Counted from the first letter of the stretch, positions 20,795 through 31,902 are shown. The stretch is 64,000 bases of DNA from Pyropia haitanensis (GCA_008729055.1 SDUX01000001.1:1116001-1180000); one strand, 5' to 3'. The notes: a model not told the origin generated them from the letters alone. Program-made: numbers and translations.

Positions 20795-21250
20795 ATGTCG
20801 GGCGCCGCCGGCGCGCGGGTTGTCAAGCAGATCGTCAAGATGACGGTCCCCGCCGGGCAGGCGGCCCCCTCCCCTCCCGTCGGCCCTCGACTCGGCCAGA
20901 TGGGCGTCAACATCATGGCCTTTTGCAAGGACTTCAACGCCGCCACCGCGGCGTACCGCCCGGGCCTGCCGTTGACGACCAAAATTGTTGCCTTTACCGA
21001 CCGCACGTGCACGTTTACCACCCGCTCCCCGCCCGTGTCGGCGCTGCTGCTGGCGGTGGCGGGGGTGGACAAGGGCGCGTCGTCGCCGAGCAAGGCGGCG
21101 GCGCCCGTGGGGGAGGTGACCCTCAAGCAGGTGTACGCGATCGCTGGGATCAAGGTGCAGGACGTGCACCTGGCGCACGTGCCGATGCGGTCCATGTGCA
21201 AGAGCATCATTGGGACGGCGCGGAGCTGTGGGCTGGCGATCGTCAGGTGA
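20795..21250 (+). CDS. MRPL11: Mitochondrial ribosomal protein L11 (uL11m)
   Basis: A 151-residue, intronless uL11 protein. The N-terminal domain shows IVKMTVPAGQAAPSPPVGPRLGQMGVNIMAFCKDFNAAT, with the Pro-rich loop typical of L11. The C-terminal rRNA-binding domain shows FTTRSPPVSALLLAVAGV, GEVTLKQVYAIAGIK and MRSMCKSIIGTARSCGLAI. MCKSIIGTARS with ILKQVY-type spacing is closer to mitochondrial than plastid L11. It starts almost at the conserved domain with no obvious presequence, as in other mitochondrial L11 proteins. It forms the stalk base of the large subunit and contacts translation factors. Confidence 0.9.
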   Translation: MSGAAGARVVKQIVKMTVPAGQAAPSPPVGPRLGQMGVNIMAFCKDFNAATAAYRPGLPLTTKIVAFTDRTCTFTTRSPPVSALLLAVAGVDKGASSPSKAAAPVGEVTLKQVYAIAGIKVQDVHLAHVPMRSMCKSIIGTARSCGLAIVR

Positions 21251-21906
21251 CGGCGGGGGTGCGACAGAGGCTGGGGGGGTGTGGGCGTCTACCGTATTGC
21301 AAGTCTGCCGCGTGCGGCACGTGCCGTCGTGCGTGGTGCAGCAGGCAGGCGATGGTTTTGCGTGGCTGCGCGGCGGCCGGAACGGCGCCGTTGTGGGTGG
21401 AAGTGCCGTGAGCGACGGGGCAGCGTGGACGGTTTGTCTGCACCGGTGCCGCGGAGGGGTCGGTTGCGGGTCGGCAGCGCTTGAGGCACGGCTGCGGCAC
21501 AGGCGCCGGCGCGTGAGAGGCAGTTGCGTCCAGAGTGGGTGACGGCTGCCGGCCCGCCAAGCCTCCCTCGTGGAGGGGAGCTGGTACTGGTGCACACTCC
21601 CGTGCTGGTGGCGTGGGGCCGCCTCAGGCCAAGCCATTGCCTTCCTTCTACGACAAGCTGGTGTCCAGCACCCTGCTCGACGCCGGACACGGCCATCTCG
21701 CACCCAGCACGGGCTGGAGGGCTCGTTCTGCGGCGCTGGTAGATCGTCACGGTCATGGCTTTGTACATTTTCTCAGGGGGGGCTCGCTCACCTAGCGTTG
21801 GCGGCCACCCGTCAGACGTCTCCCCTTGGCCGCAAGTCCCCCTTTCGTGCTGTTGCCACCGACGCCGGGGCGCCCGCGCAGTCGGCACCCGGGTACACCC
21901 CCACCG
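21251..21906. other. Intergenic between convergent L11 and VPS26
   Basis: About 650 bp without a supportable gene; it holds the two 3' regions. Confidence 0.4.
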
Positions 21907-23362
21907 CTAGTCAACCAGAGAAGCCCGCCTTAAGTGGATTTCGGATTGCTTGAAGTAGCGGCGGTCCTCCTCGTCGACGAGCACCAGGTTGACGTAGTAC
22001 TTGACGGAAAACTTGTTGTTCACGGACCGGTAGGTTCTGTGGTATACGAACGGGGCGCTCAAGGCAGCTCACAGCGACAGACAGTGCTAGAGTCGTCAAG
22101 TTAGTATGAGTGACACAAGGAGTGGGCATCCGAACAACTGCCCCTCTGGCAGACAGCCAATAACGGCTGGCACAGCTGACAAAGGGCCCAGGCACGGGCA
22201 GGCCGCCCACCGTGGCATGGCACACCTCACTACCACCCAGAGGGTAACCCGCCGCGCGTCGAGACACAGGCAACAGGCACTCAAAAAGGACATTCGGCCG
22301 CCGCCCCCAACCCCCCTGCCAAGCGTACGGTGTGAGTGCAGGGTACGCAGCAAGGAACATGCGGATGGGGATGCACTCCCCCCGCACCGGCGCGCCGTCC
22401 ATGACCTCAAACTTGGCCACCGTGTCCGTGTCGTTGTACACGGACGCGCCCGAGCCGGCGCTCTCCCGCTTGCGGATCTCCACCTCCATCCGCTTGATCT
22501 TGATGCGCACGAGCAGGAAAAAGACCTTGCCCAGCAGCACGTCCGCCAGGTGGTAGTGGCTCTTGTTGAACTCAAACTCAATGTGCAGCGCGTCCTCAAT
22601 GCCCACCTCCATTCGTATTGGCGCGCTCGGCGGCCGCGACCCCGCCGCAGCCACCGCGCCAGAGGACGGAGCCGCGGCGGCAGCGGGCCTGCCGCCGCCG
22701 GCGCCACCCGGCACCGCGGCCGCGGCGCCCCCCCCCGCGGCGCCCCCGTCCCGCTCCTCGTCCACGTGCTGCACGGCAATGTCAAACTCCCGCACCACGT
22801 TGGGCGTGTACTGTGGCCGCACGACGGTCACGCGCACAAAGTAGCGCAGCCGCACGTTGATGCCCGCGTACGTGTCGTACGCCTTTTCCACCCCCGGAAA
22901 CGAAAACGCGTACTGCCGCGTGCCCGTCAGCGTGCCCGCGTCGTCCACGTCGCGCACCAGGGAGGTGAACTCGGTCGACTGCTCCCGGTCATAGACCATG
23001 TCAATGGCGCCGACAAACTCGACGGTTACGCCCAGGTGCGCAATCGCCTTGCCCTCCTTGACCGCCAGCGACAGGCGGCCCGCAACGGTCTCCCGCTCCG
23101 TGTAGACGGGCAGCAGCAGCACGCCGCCGGCGCCGGCGCCGGCGCCCCCCCCGCCATGGCCGTAGTCCCCACCCCCCCCGCCGCCGCCGTGGCCAGGCCG
23201 GTGGCCGCCGCCACCGTCGCCGCCCTTGCCGCCGAGGCCAATGCCCGCGCCGCCGTCGCCGGCGCCGCCAACGCGGGTGTGCCGACGATCCGCCGCGCCG
23301 TCCAGCTCCAGCTGAATGGAGACGGGGTGGCCCAAGCCGAGGAGGCCCAACGCCGCCTCCAT
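21907..23362 (-). CDS. VPS26: Retromer subunit VPS26, two exons
   Basis: Arrestin-fold subunit of the retromer cargo-recognition complex (with VPS35 and VPS29), acting on endosomes. Exon 1 (22329-23362) begins [23 protein letters not shown] and carries a large Gly-rich insert. It continues with the family core: [90 protein letters not shown] and [13 protein letters not shown]. The 292-nt intron 22037-22328 (donor GTACGC, acceptor CCACAG) joins [22 protein letters not shown]. Exon 2 ends [18 protein letters not shown]. The predicted 387 residues match the family once the Gly-rich and Ala-rich inserts are set aside. It is divergent from NOL10. Confidence 0.93.
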
Positions 23363-23889
23363 GCGGCCGCGACGTGGCGGCTGCCCGCCGATCACAAGGG
23401 GCAGGTGACGGGGACGTGGTCGGAGCCGGGTCTGGACGGCGGCAGAGCATGGACGGAGCGTCTGCTGGTGCTGGTTGCTCTCCTCTCCAGTCGGCACCAG
23501 CGCTTGGTGAGCCGCACTATTGACTGTCACAATTCCTGCCAAAAACCTGGGGTCTTTTCGCTTCGGACGAAAATATGGGGATCAACAAACCCACTTGCAG
23601 GCACGAGTTTCACATTTTGGGTCCACGATGCGCCAAATGTCGCCGGCGTCCGCACGTTGCCGTCGGCGTCCCCGCCCACGCCAAAGCCCCAGCGTCTTTG
23701 GCGTGGACGTCTTCCCCTGCTACGGACCTGCCTTTGGCCGCCACAGAGCCCTCTTTTCTCTCCCCCCGCCGCTGGGGACCCATCTTTCCCCCCGGCGCCG
23801 GTCCTCTCCTTCCCACATCCACCCTCCTGTGTCTGCCCCCTCCCCCACCCCGCCCTGCGGCTCTCCCCCCCCACCCCTCGTCGCCCACC
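23363..23889. promoter_or_regulatory. Divergent upstream region, VPS26 / NOL10
   Basis: A 527-bp gap containing both promoters. Pyrimidine-rich runs precede the NOL10 start (23750-23889). No coding signal. Confidence 0.4.
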
Positions 23890-25830
23890 ATGGCGCTGGT
23901 CGGCGTCGGCGCCAGCACCGTGCGCGTCTTTGACGTGTCGGGCGTCGCCGGCGCGTCCGAGCCCGAAGCCATTGGCGGCCTGACCGGCGGCCTGGCCAAG
24001 CGCGCGCGCCGCAAGGCGGAGCTCGGCCGCGGCGTCGACCTGCTGCAGGACTTTGAGTGCCCGACGGTCACGTCGCGCGTCAAGGCCACCGCCGACGGGG
24101 AGCACGTCTTCCTGTCGGGCTCGTACCCGCCGCAGCTGCGCTGCTTTGACGTCCGCCAGCTGTCGCTCAAGTTCCGCCGCCACCTCGATGCGGACATTGT
24201 CGACTTCCAGGCGCTGGCGGGGGACTGGCGGAAGCTCGCCCTCCTCACCGCCGACCGGCGCATCGCGCTGCACTCCCAGTCGGGCGCCCACTACTCGGTG
24301 CGGGTGCCCCGCTTTGGCCGCGACCTCGCCATCCACGCGCCCACCGCCGAGGTGTTTGTCGCCGCCGCGGGCGCCGAGGCGTACCGGCTCAACCTGGAGC
24401 GCGGCATGTTCATGCCCCCGCTCCGCACCCGGTCGGGGGCGGCGGCGGCGGGCGACGGCGGCGGCGGCGGCGGCAAGGGGGGGGGTGCCCGCGACGACGC
24501 GTGGGGCAACAACGTGGTCGGCGTCAACCCCGTCAACCACCTGGTCGCGTTTGGCGGCGACGGCGGCGTCGTCGAGGTGTGGGACCCGCGCACGCTGACC
24601 GGCGCGCCAGGCCGTGACGCGCCGGCGGGGCGGCTGGACGTGGCCGCCGCGCTCGCCGCGGCGGGCGTGTCCCCCCGGGAGCGCCCCGGCGCGCACCCCG
24701 CCGCGCCGCCGCCCGCGTCGGTCACGTCGCTCCGCTTTGACGCCGCCGACGGCCTGACGGTGGGCGTCGGCACCGGCAGCGGCCACGTGCTGCTGTTTGA
24801 CCTCCGCTCCCCGCGGCCGCGGCTGGTCAAGGACCACGGCTACGACGCGCCGGTCGTGTCGCTCAAGCTCCACGCCGACGGCCGCCACGCGCTGTCGGCC
24901 GACGCGCACGCGGTCAAGGTGTGGGGCCGCGCCGCCGGGGAGACCGTCGCCGTCGTTGAGCCGGACGCGCGTATCGCGCACACCGCCATCCCCGGCGGCA
25001 GCGGCTTGGTGTGCGTCGCCGTCGAGGCGCCGCGGGTGCGCTCCTACTACATCCCCGCGCTCGGCCCCGCGCCGCGGTGGTGCTCCCACCTGGACGCGTT
25101 TACCGACGAGGCGGACGAGGCGGAGGAGGCGGCCGCGCGGGCGCGGCGGGTGGCGGCCGCCGGCGGCGGCGCGGCGAGCGGCGGCGGCGCGGGCGCGCTG
25201 CCCGTGGGCGGGGCGGCCGACTCGGTGTATGCAAACTACAAGTTTGTGACGGACACGGAGCTCGGGGAGCTCGGCCTCGAGTCGCTCAAGGGCACGCCCC
25301 TCGCCAAGCCCTACCTCCACGGCTTTTTCGTGGACCTCCGGCTGTACCGCAAGGCCGCGGACGCGGCGTCGCCGTTTGCGTACGAGGAATACCGCTCGCG
25401 GCGGGCGGCCGAGGCGGTCGCGCGGGAGCAGGAGAGCCGCATCGGCGCGGTGGTGGCGCCGCGCAAGGCCGCGGCGCCGCTGCCCAAAGTCAACGCCGCC
25501 CTCGCGGCGGGGCTGCTCGCCGCCCGCGAGGCGCGCAAGGCGGAAAAGGCCCGCCGCCGCGGCGGCGCCGCCGCCGCGGCGGCGGCCACGCCCGCCGTCG
25601 GGGCCGGCGGCGACGCGGCGGGCGCGGCGGCTGTCGAGCCGGCCGAGCCGGCCGACGCGCTCGCCGACGACCGCTTTGCGAGCCTCTTCACCAACCCCGA
25701 CTTTGTGGTGGAGGAGACCGACCAGCGGTTCCGGCAGCTCAACCCACAAAAGGCCAAGCAGGCAGACGAGGCTGCCGAGGCGGCCGGCGCGGGGGGGGGG
25801 GCGAGGCCCCGGGGGCGGAGGATTCAATAA
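23890..25830 (+). CDS. NOL10: Nucleolar protein 10 (NOL10/Enp2), ribosome biogenesis
   Basis: A nucleolar WD-repeat protein needed for 40S (small-subunit processome) assembly. The 646-residue, intronless frame has the family's N-terminal propeller: LLQDFECPTVTSRVKATADG, YPPQLRCFDVRQLSLKFRRHLD, PRFGRDLAIHAPTAEVFVAA, YRLNLERGMFMPPL, NPVNHLVAFGGDGGVVEVWD and SPRPRLVKDHGYDAPVVSLKLH. The C-terminal region has NYKFVTDTELGELGLESLKGTPL, which is diagnostic, and RFASLFTNPDFVVEETDQRFRQLNP near the end. The ATG at 23890 precedes the domain directly. AATAAA at 25826-25831 overlaps the stop codon. Confidence 0.95.
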   Translation: MALVGVGASTVRVFDVSGVAGASEPEAIGGLTGGLAKRARRKAELGRGVDLLQDFECPTVTSRVKATADGEHVFLSGSYPPQLRCFDVRQLSLKFRRHLDADIVDFQALAGDWRKLALLTADRRIALHSQSGAHYSVRVPRFGRDLAIHAPTAEVFVAAAGAEAYRLNLERGMFMPPLRTRSGAAAAGDGGGGGGKGGGARDDAWGNNVVGVNPVNHLVAFGGDGGVVEVWDPRTLTGAPGRDAPAGRLDVAAALAAAGVSPRERPGAHPAAPPPASVTSLRFDAADGLTVGVGTGSGHVLLFDLRSPRPRLVKDHGYDAPVVSLKLHADGRHALSADAHAVKVWGRAAGETVAVVEPDARIAHTAIPGGSGLVCVAVEAPRVRSYYIPALGPAPRWCSHLDAFTDEADEAEEAAARARRVAAAGGGAASGGGAGALPVGGAADSVYANYKFVTDTELGELGLESLKGTPLAKPYLHGFFVDLRLYRKAADAASPFAYEEYRSRRAAEAVAREQESRIGAVVAPRKAAAPLPKVNAALAAGLLAAREARKAEKARRRGGAAAAAAATPAVGAGGDAAGAAAVEPAEPADALADDRFASLFTNPDFVVEETDQRFRQLNPQKAKQADEAAEAAGAGGGARPRGRRIQ

Positions 25831-25847
25831 AACGGGCCGTGCGCGCT

Positions 25848-25870
25848 GGGGGGGGGGGGGGGGGGGGGGG
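25848..25870. repeat. Run of 23 G between convergent genes
   Basis: Uninterrupted G run filling half of the 48-bp gap between the NOL10 and ARL2 stop codons. Length could be uncertain in the assembly. Confidence 0.85.
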
Positions 25871-25878
25871 CGCGTGTG

Positions 25879-26730
25879 CTACAGCCCCTCAAACAGCCGC
25901 GCGGACACGTCGGCGACCAGCCAGCCGACGCCCTCGGCCAAGCCGCGGACGGCCACGTCGACGCGGTCCGCTGCTGCCGTCGCCGTGGCGGGCACGGGCT
26001 GCACCTCGCTCTCGCCGCCGCCGCCGCCCCCCTCCACGGGCGTGCCATTGCCCCCCCGCCAGCCACCGCCGCCGCCCATGGCGGTGCACGGAAAGACCAT
26101 CCAGTGGCGCTTGTCGCCAATCAGGCCGACCCCCCCCTCCTCCTCTTCCTCGCGCCCGCCCCCGTCGTCGGCGCTGATCAGCCCCAGCGCGGCCGCGACG
26201 GCGCGCGCGTCCATCGCGCCCGGCACGTCCTGCTTGTTGGCGAGCACGCACAGCGGCACGCCCGCGAGGCGCTCCTCCTTGCACACCTGCGCCATGACGC
26301 GGCCCGCGGCGGGGAGGCGGGCCGGGTCAGCGGCGTCGACGACAAACAGCAGCCCGTCGGTGGCGTCAAAGTAGTTGCGCCAAAAGGGGCGGATGGACGC
26401 CTGGCCGCCCACGTCCCACACGTGGATGGTCGTCGTCGGCGCCGCCGACCCGTCGCCGCCGTCGACGCCACCAGGGGTCAAGGGGGGGGCGGCGTCGGCG
26501 GCGGCGGCGGCGTCTGCGTCGGCGGCGGCGGGCCCGCCGACTGTCAGCGTGTGGATGTCAAAGCCGACGGTCGGCGCGATGGGGGTGGGCTCCCCGTCGG
26601 CACCGCGGGGGGGGGTGCCCAGCAGCGCGTGCATCACAGACGTCTTTCCCGCATTGTCCAGGCCAAGCAGCAGGAGTCGCATGTGGCGCTGTCGCGCCTT
26701 GAGCTTGCGCAGGATGGTGAGGAGGCCCAT
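25879..26730 (-). CDS. ARL2: ADP-ribosylation-factor-like GTPase ARL2
   Basis: Small GTPase that works with tubulin cofactors and lipid-protein carriers. The start MGLLTILRKLKARQRHMRLLLL is the ARL2 signature. P-loop GLDNAGKTS (about residues 23-31), switch I with PTVGFDIHTL, switch II WDVGGQASIRPFWRNYFDATDG, and guanine-binding NKQD (ANKQDVPGAM) are all present. Two low-complexity inserts, one before switch II and one before the C-terminal helix, extend it to 283 residues versus about 185 in the family. The ending LVADVSARLFEGL matches ARL2. There are no introns. It is convergent with NOL10 and divergent from MCM9. Confidence 0.93.
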   Translation of the reverse strand: MGLLTILRKLKARQRHMRLLLLGLDNAGKTSVMHALLGTPPRGADGEPTPIAPTVGFDIHTLTVGGPAAADADAAAAADAAPPLTPGGVDGGDGSAAPTTTIHVWDVGGQASIRPFWRNYFDATDGLLFVVDAADPARLPAAGRVMAQVCKEERLAGVPLCVLANKQDVPGAMDARAVAAALGLISADDGGGREEEEEGGVGLIGDKRHWMVFPCTAMGGGGGWRGGNGTPVEGGGGGGESEVQPVPATATAAADRVDVAVRGLAEGVGWLVADVSARLFEGL

Positions 26731-27282
26731 CGCTGGGCCTGGCGCCGGCACGGTGGACGGTGTCGTCAACGCACCGCGGGCGAAAACAAACAAAACACAC
26801 AAACCCCTCGGGAAGAACACCGTGGTGAGGATACGGAGACCCGCGCGGAGGTGGAGGAGAGACCATAGGGGCGGACGGCAGGGATGCGGGTGGCACGTGA
26901 GCGCGCGAAGACCAGGTGTAGGCAGTGACGCGACGGTGCAGCCGGCAGATGGCGGGCGTCCCAGCGGCCGACGGGGGGTTTGCATAGAATTTACGCGTCA
27001 AATACATGCGTAGCGCCGTGCGGCTGAGATTGACGCGTGCGGAGCGTTTCATCGCCAAGTCTCGTGCCATGCGCTGCTACTCATCGGTGCCCAGAGGCGA
27101 GTGGGTGCCCCGCCTCTGTCTGCCGGCCCCCACGTGCCGGCGAGGGTCGCTGCTGACCAGCATGCCCCGTCGTGGGTGACAAACCTGTGAGCGGCACGCG
27201 CTGCTGCTTCCGCTGGAAGGGGGTGCAGCACTGACGGAGCCGCCCAGCACTGCGGTGTCCAGGAGGCGGGCGAGGCGTCGGG
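26731..27282. promoter_or_regulatory. Divergent upstream region, ARL2 / MCM9
   Basis: 552 bp between divergent genes. A+T-richer at 26970-27010. No supported gene or specific element. Confidence 0.4.
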
Positions 27283-30200
27283 ATGGCATCGCTAGAGTTT
27301 GACGTTGGCAGCGCGCTACCCAGGTAAGGACTGCTGAGAGCAGGCCCTTTTCTCTTTTTGATTCTTTGGTATGCGTTTCCTCGCTGTTGGCTCCGTCTGC
27401 ATTGCCGGCTGGCTGACGCTCTCGCTGCGTGTGGACGCCTACATATTTACGTTGCTTTTTCTCTGTCCGTGCCTCCATCCTCCCCCCATGTTTTCTCAAC
27501 TCTGCGTCCGGGCCGGACGCAGTGAGGACGTGCAGTTCTTTGAGGACTTTTTGATACGCGAGTACGAGGAGCGGCTCGTACAGGTGCTGCGGGAGAAGGA
27601 CGCGGCCGCCCACTACAGCATCGAGATTGACCTCATCCCGCATGCGGTCCACGCGACCATCCTCAAGGTGCTGTCCCATCCGTTGTCCATGCTGCCTTTG
27701 CTGGACGAGGCCGGCCGTGACGCCCAGACGACGCTCGCAGCGCGGCTGGACGGGGAGGCCGCGGACGGCCGCCAGCTGACGGTCAAGTGCAACGCGCACG
27801 TGCGGGTGGTGAGTGTGCCCAGTCGCATGCTCCGCGCCGTCAGCGCGCTACGGTCGGCCGACGTGGGCACGTTTATTTGCGTCACGGGCACGGTCATCCG
27901 GACGGGCGGGGTGATGATGTGCGAGGTGGACCGCACGTACAGCTGTGCCAAGTGTGGCCACGTTTTTCCGCTGTCTGGTGACATCGCACAGCGCGGGGAG
28001 TTTCGGCTGCCGTCGGTGTGCCCCGCGCAAGTGCCCGGTCGCAAGGCGTGTGGGGGCACCCGCTTTAACCGGGAGGAGCGGGCGTTTAGCTGCCGCGAGT
28101 ACCAGGAGATTAAGCTGCAGGAGCAAATCAAGAGCCTTGGCGTCGGCTCCGTGCCACGGTCGCTCCTGGTCGTCCTTACGGACGAGCTGGCGGACAGCGT
28201 CAAGCCGGGTGACGACGTGGAGGTGGTGGGCATCCTCCACCGCCGCTGGCACCGTAACCCGACGCAGGGCCAGCGGAGTGACGTGGAGCTGATGCTGGCC
28301 GCGACAGGGGTGTCGCTGACCAACGCGCGCAAGTCCTTCCTGCAGCTGACGGACGAGGCGATAGCGGGGTTTGAGCGGTTCTGGGAGCACCATCGGACCA
28401 CGCCCCTGGCAGGCCGCGACACCATTCTCCAGTCCCTTTGCCCGCAGCTGTACGGGATGTACATCACCAAGCTGATTGTGGCCATGTCTTTGATCGGCGG
28501 CGTTGCGCGCCGCGACGAGGCGGGCACCAACATCCGCGGGGAGAGCCACCTGCTCATCGTTGGGGACCCGGGGACGGCCAAGTCCCAGATCCTTCGCTAC
28601 GCGGCACTCCTGTCGCCACGGGCGGTGTTGACGACGGGCATTGGCACCACGTCGGCGGGGCTGACGACGTCGGCTGTACGCGACGCGGGCAGCGGCCAGT
28701 GGATGCTGGACGCGGGCGCGCTGGTGCTCGCCGACGGTGGCCTGTGCTGCATTGACGAGTTTGACTCGATCCGAGAGAGTGACCGCGGCAGCATCCACGA
28801 GGCGATGGAACAGCAGACGCTGAGTGTGGCCAAGGCCGGGCTGGTGTGCACGCTCAGTACGCGGACGACGGTGTTTGCGGCGGTGAACCCCAAGGCGGGC
28901 AAGCTTGGCAGCACCATCTACGTGCCGACGACGGATGTGTTCTCGACCCCTGGCGGCGGCTCGCATCCGGCGGACGGTGGGTCTGCTGGGGGGGCGGGCA
29001 GCACGTCCAAGACGCTGCCCATTGAGCTGGCTATTGCGGCGCCGCTGCTGTCCCGCTTTGACGTTGTCCTCACGCTGCTGGACCGGCACGACGAGGCGTG
29101 GGACAAGGCGCTGTCTACGTTCATCCTCGACGGCTGTCGCCTCTCTGGAGCGGCTGCCGCTGCGGAAGCGTCTGCTGCTGCGGCTCGGTGGCCGCTCGAG
29201 CGGCTGCGGCAGTACATGTTCTACGTCAAGAACCGGCTCCACCCGCGCCTGTCGAGGGAGGCCCGCCTCATCCTCTCCCGCTACTACTCTGCGGAGCGTG
29301 GTGGGGATGGACGTAACGTGGCGCGGACGACCGTGCGGCTGATGGAGGCGCTCATCCGTCTGACCGTCGCGCACGCGCGACTGATGTTTCGCCGCCACTG
29401 GGCGACGGCGCAGGACGCGGCGTTTGCCGTGGCGGCTGTGGAGTCGTCGGCCGTGTCACAGCCGGTGCTGGGCGGTGGCAGCGCGCTGCACGCCCCGTTT
29501 CCCACACAGCCGGACGCAGCGTACAAGGAGTACGTGTCGTTTTTGGAGTCCAGACTGAAGCTGGAGGGCGCCGTTCCCGCTCGCGCCTGGACACCGCTTG
29601 CGGCCGACGGCTCTGCCGACGCTGCAAACATGGGCGAGGCTGACGATGCAGTTGCTGGCGGTACACCGTACAACGAGGACCAAGAGGACACTGACCCTCC
29701 TCTGTCGGCTACCCTGGACAAGGGCGGTATCCCTTATGACGGCCCGGACCGTGAGGACCCTGGCCGCCCGCTGTCCCCTTCCCTAGACAGGGACGGCACC
29801 GCAGACGACGCGGACCGTGAGGGTGCTGGCCGCCCGCTGCCGGCTACCCTGGACGAGGACGGGTCGCCAGCAGTGTCGGCCGACGACGAACCCCCGCCGT
29901 CCGCTCGCGGCCATGGCGGTGGGTCTGTGGGACGCGCTCCTGAGTCTGTCTTTTCCACACCCGCGCTGTACCGTGAGGGTGACGCGGCCCGTGTGGAGCG
30001 GAACGACGACGTCCTGCGGGAGATTGCGGTGGGAACCAGCCCGGAGCGCTCCCTCGTGGCCACCCCCGCGTCGGCCGGCGGGCCTCGCGGCAGCCTCAGC
30101 GTGCCGACGTCTGCGGTAGACGACGGTGCCGCCCCCGCGGTGGACCCGAGCGCCGTCATGCGGCTTGCGCAGCGTGCAGCTGGCGCCCTGGCCCGCCGCA

Positions 30201-30634
30201 AACGAGCCCGCACCCCTGCCGGCAGTGACGACGAGGACGGCGTTGAGCCGTCACCGAGCCCCGGGCGGCAGCCGAATTCACCGTCGCCGCGCTCTGCGTT
30301 CACTGGTGGCACCGGCGGACTGGCCAGCGGTCGGAACGATGGGGGCCCGCCTTGCGGTGCTACTACCCCTGTGGGGGCGGCCCGTACGCTGACAGCACCC
30401 GCACCTGGTGGCGCGCCATCGTGGACGCAGCCCAAGGCAGCGGCGGCCGCGTCCGGCGGCGTGGACCTGTCCGACAACTTGGACGTCTTCAAGGGGCTGG
30501 AAGACGACGACGACGATGACGACGCACTGGGCGGCTTTCCTTTTCCTGTGGTTCCCCCGCCGTCTGCACCTGCCGCAGTGGGGGGTGGCGGCGCAGCGGG
30601 GCCGCAGCGGGTACCGCCTCGCCCTTCGCTGTGA
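27283..30634 (+). CDS. MCM9: DNA helicase MCM9, two exons
   Basis: AAA+ helicase of the MCM family that works with MCM8 in recombination repair. Exon 1 (27283-27323) encodes MASLEFDVGSALP. A 199-nt intron (donor GTAAGG, acceptor GGACGCAG) leads to exon 2 (27523-30634) at SEDVQFFEDFLIREYEERL. The N-terminal domain has a zinc site (YSCAKCGHVF and later Cys). The ATPase core has Walker A GDPGTAKSQ, Walker B LCCIDEFDSI and the arginine finger LLSRFDVVLTLLD. The wording RFDVVLTLLDRHDEAWDKALSTFIL is characteristic of MCM9 rather than MCM2-8. The ~400-residue C-terminal tail is disordered and acidic, with a repeated unit of about 22 residues (PLSATLDKGG, PLSPSLDRDG, PLPATLDEDG, at about 29700-29860) and an RKRAR stretch. 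Confidence 0.92.
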
Positions 30635-31353
30635 CTTCCCGCCACGCTCATCCTTTCCTCAGTCATTGTCATCGGTTTGCTTGCATGGCGACCCGTCCGC
30701 ACGAGATCGCCGTTTTCTGCGGCGCGCTCACCACCACCACCACCCCCTCCCCCCGCCCCCCCACCGCCGTCTCCACTCCCCCCACGGCAGAGGGGCGCCC
30801 GCTACACGACGGTTCGCGGCGTGCCGAGTTAAAACGAGGTGGTCGACGGCACGGAGGAGGGGCGTCGGCGACGTCGAGCGCCTCCCGCTGCGGCACGGAG
30901 TGCGGGTGGGGGGCGGCGGCGCCAAGGGCGGCACGCCACCCGCGCAGACCCGAGATGGGAAATAGCGCGTTGCAGTGGCGGCATGGATACGGGGAGCTGG
31001 ATGGTGGGGAGGCGGCGAGCCCGGCGGAGAGGCCCCATTGGCAGAGCAGCGACGCCCGCTCGCACACACAACCCGGATGCGATCGCGCGGCCGACTGACG
31101 CGCTGCACAACGCAATCCACGCCGAGCCCGCTGTGCGGGAGCACGGGCCAACACTGGGGGCGCAGGGGGGGGCGGCGGCCGCCGTCGCTGCCATGTCGGG
31201 TCAGCCGCTAGCATGGCGGCCGCCGGCCAGCTGCTGCTGCTACCGTCAATGACGCGGCCCTGCTGGCGGCGGCGTCAACGACACGGATGCCAGCGGCCGC
31301 CGTCGCTACCGTGCTCACCCCCCCCCCCCCCGCCCGGCAGCCGCCGATGCCGC
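30635..31353. other. Intergenic between MCM9 and membrane-protein gene
   Basis: Convergent 3' regions, G+C-rich. Overlapping frames exist on both strands, but none has a recognisable domain. Confidence 0.4.
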
Positions 31354-31902
31354 TCAGTGGGCCTCCTCTGCGTCGGCCGCCTCCTCGCAGACGCCGCCAC
31401 TAGCCGCCTTTGCCGGCAGCAGCCGCCACGCCACGCATGTGTTGGGCAGCGTCAGCGCCGCGCTGACGGCGCTGCCAACGACAAACGCCCACGCCAGGGC
31501 GGTCACGCTGGCGGGGAGGTTGCGGTCGTCGGCCAAGACGTACACCGGGTCCCCGTCGCTGGCCGCGCCCGTCGTCAGCAGCAGCACGGCGCCGACAAAG
31601 CACAGCGCCGCGGCGCCCGCCAGCGACGCCACCGCCGCGACCAGGTAGAGCCCGTACGCTGCGTAGGTGGTCTCGGAGCGGCGAGGTGGCGCGCGGCCAC
31701 GGCCGGGGGCGGCGGCGGCGGCGGGGGCGGCGGTGACCACCGCGAGCCCCACCCCCGCCGCGGCCGCGGTGGCGGCCGCCAGCGTCGGCCCGACCGTCCA
31801 CGCGGTCGCGCCGAGGGCGGCCGCGCCGGCCGCACCGACCGTTGCCATGGCGCCGTGGGCGGCCGTGACGAGCAGATGGTAGCGACGGGCGTGCGGGGAC
31901 AT
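31354..31902 (-). CDS. Four-helix integral membrane protein, unrecognised
   Basis: A 182-residue protein starting MSPHARRYHLLVTAAHGAMA. I see four hydrophobic segments: around GAAGAAALGATAWTVG, AAATAAAAGVGLAVVTAAP, YAAYGLYLVAAVASLAGAAALCFVGAVLLL and VTALAWAFVVGSAVSAALTL. The tail NTCVAWRLLPAKAASG is followed by an acidic Ala/Glu end. This topology recalls small tetraspan proteins, but I cannot assign a family. The ATG at 31902 is the only sensible start, as the frame upstream is low complexity. Confidence 0.6.
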   Translation of the reverse strand: MSPHARRYHLLVTAAHGAMATVGAAGAAALGATAWTVGPTLAAATAAAAGVGLAVVTAAPAAAAAPGRGRAPPRRSETTYAAYGLYLVAAVASLAGAAALCFVGAVLLLTTGAASDGDPVYVLADDRNLPASVTALAWAFVVGSAVSAALTLPNTCVAWRLLPAKAASGGVCEEAADAEEAH

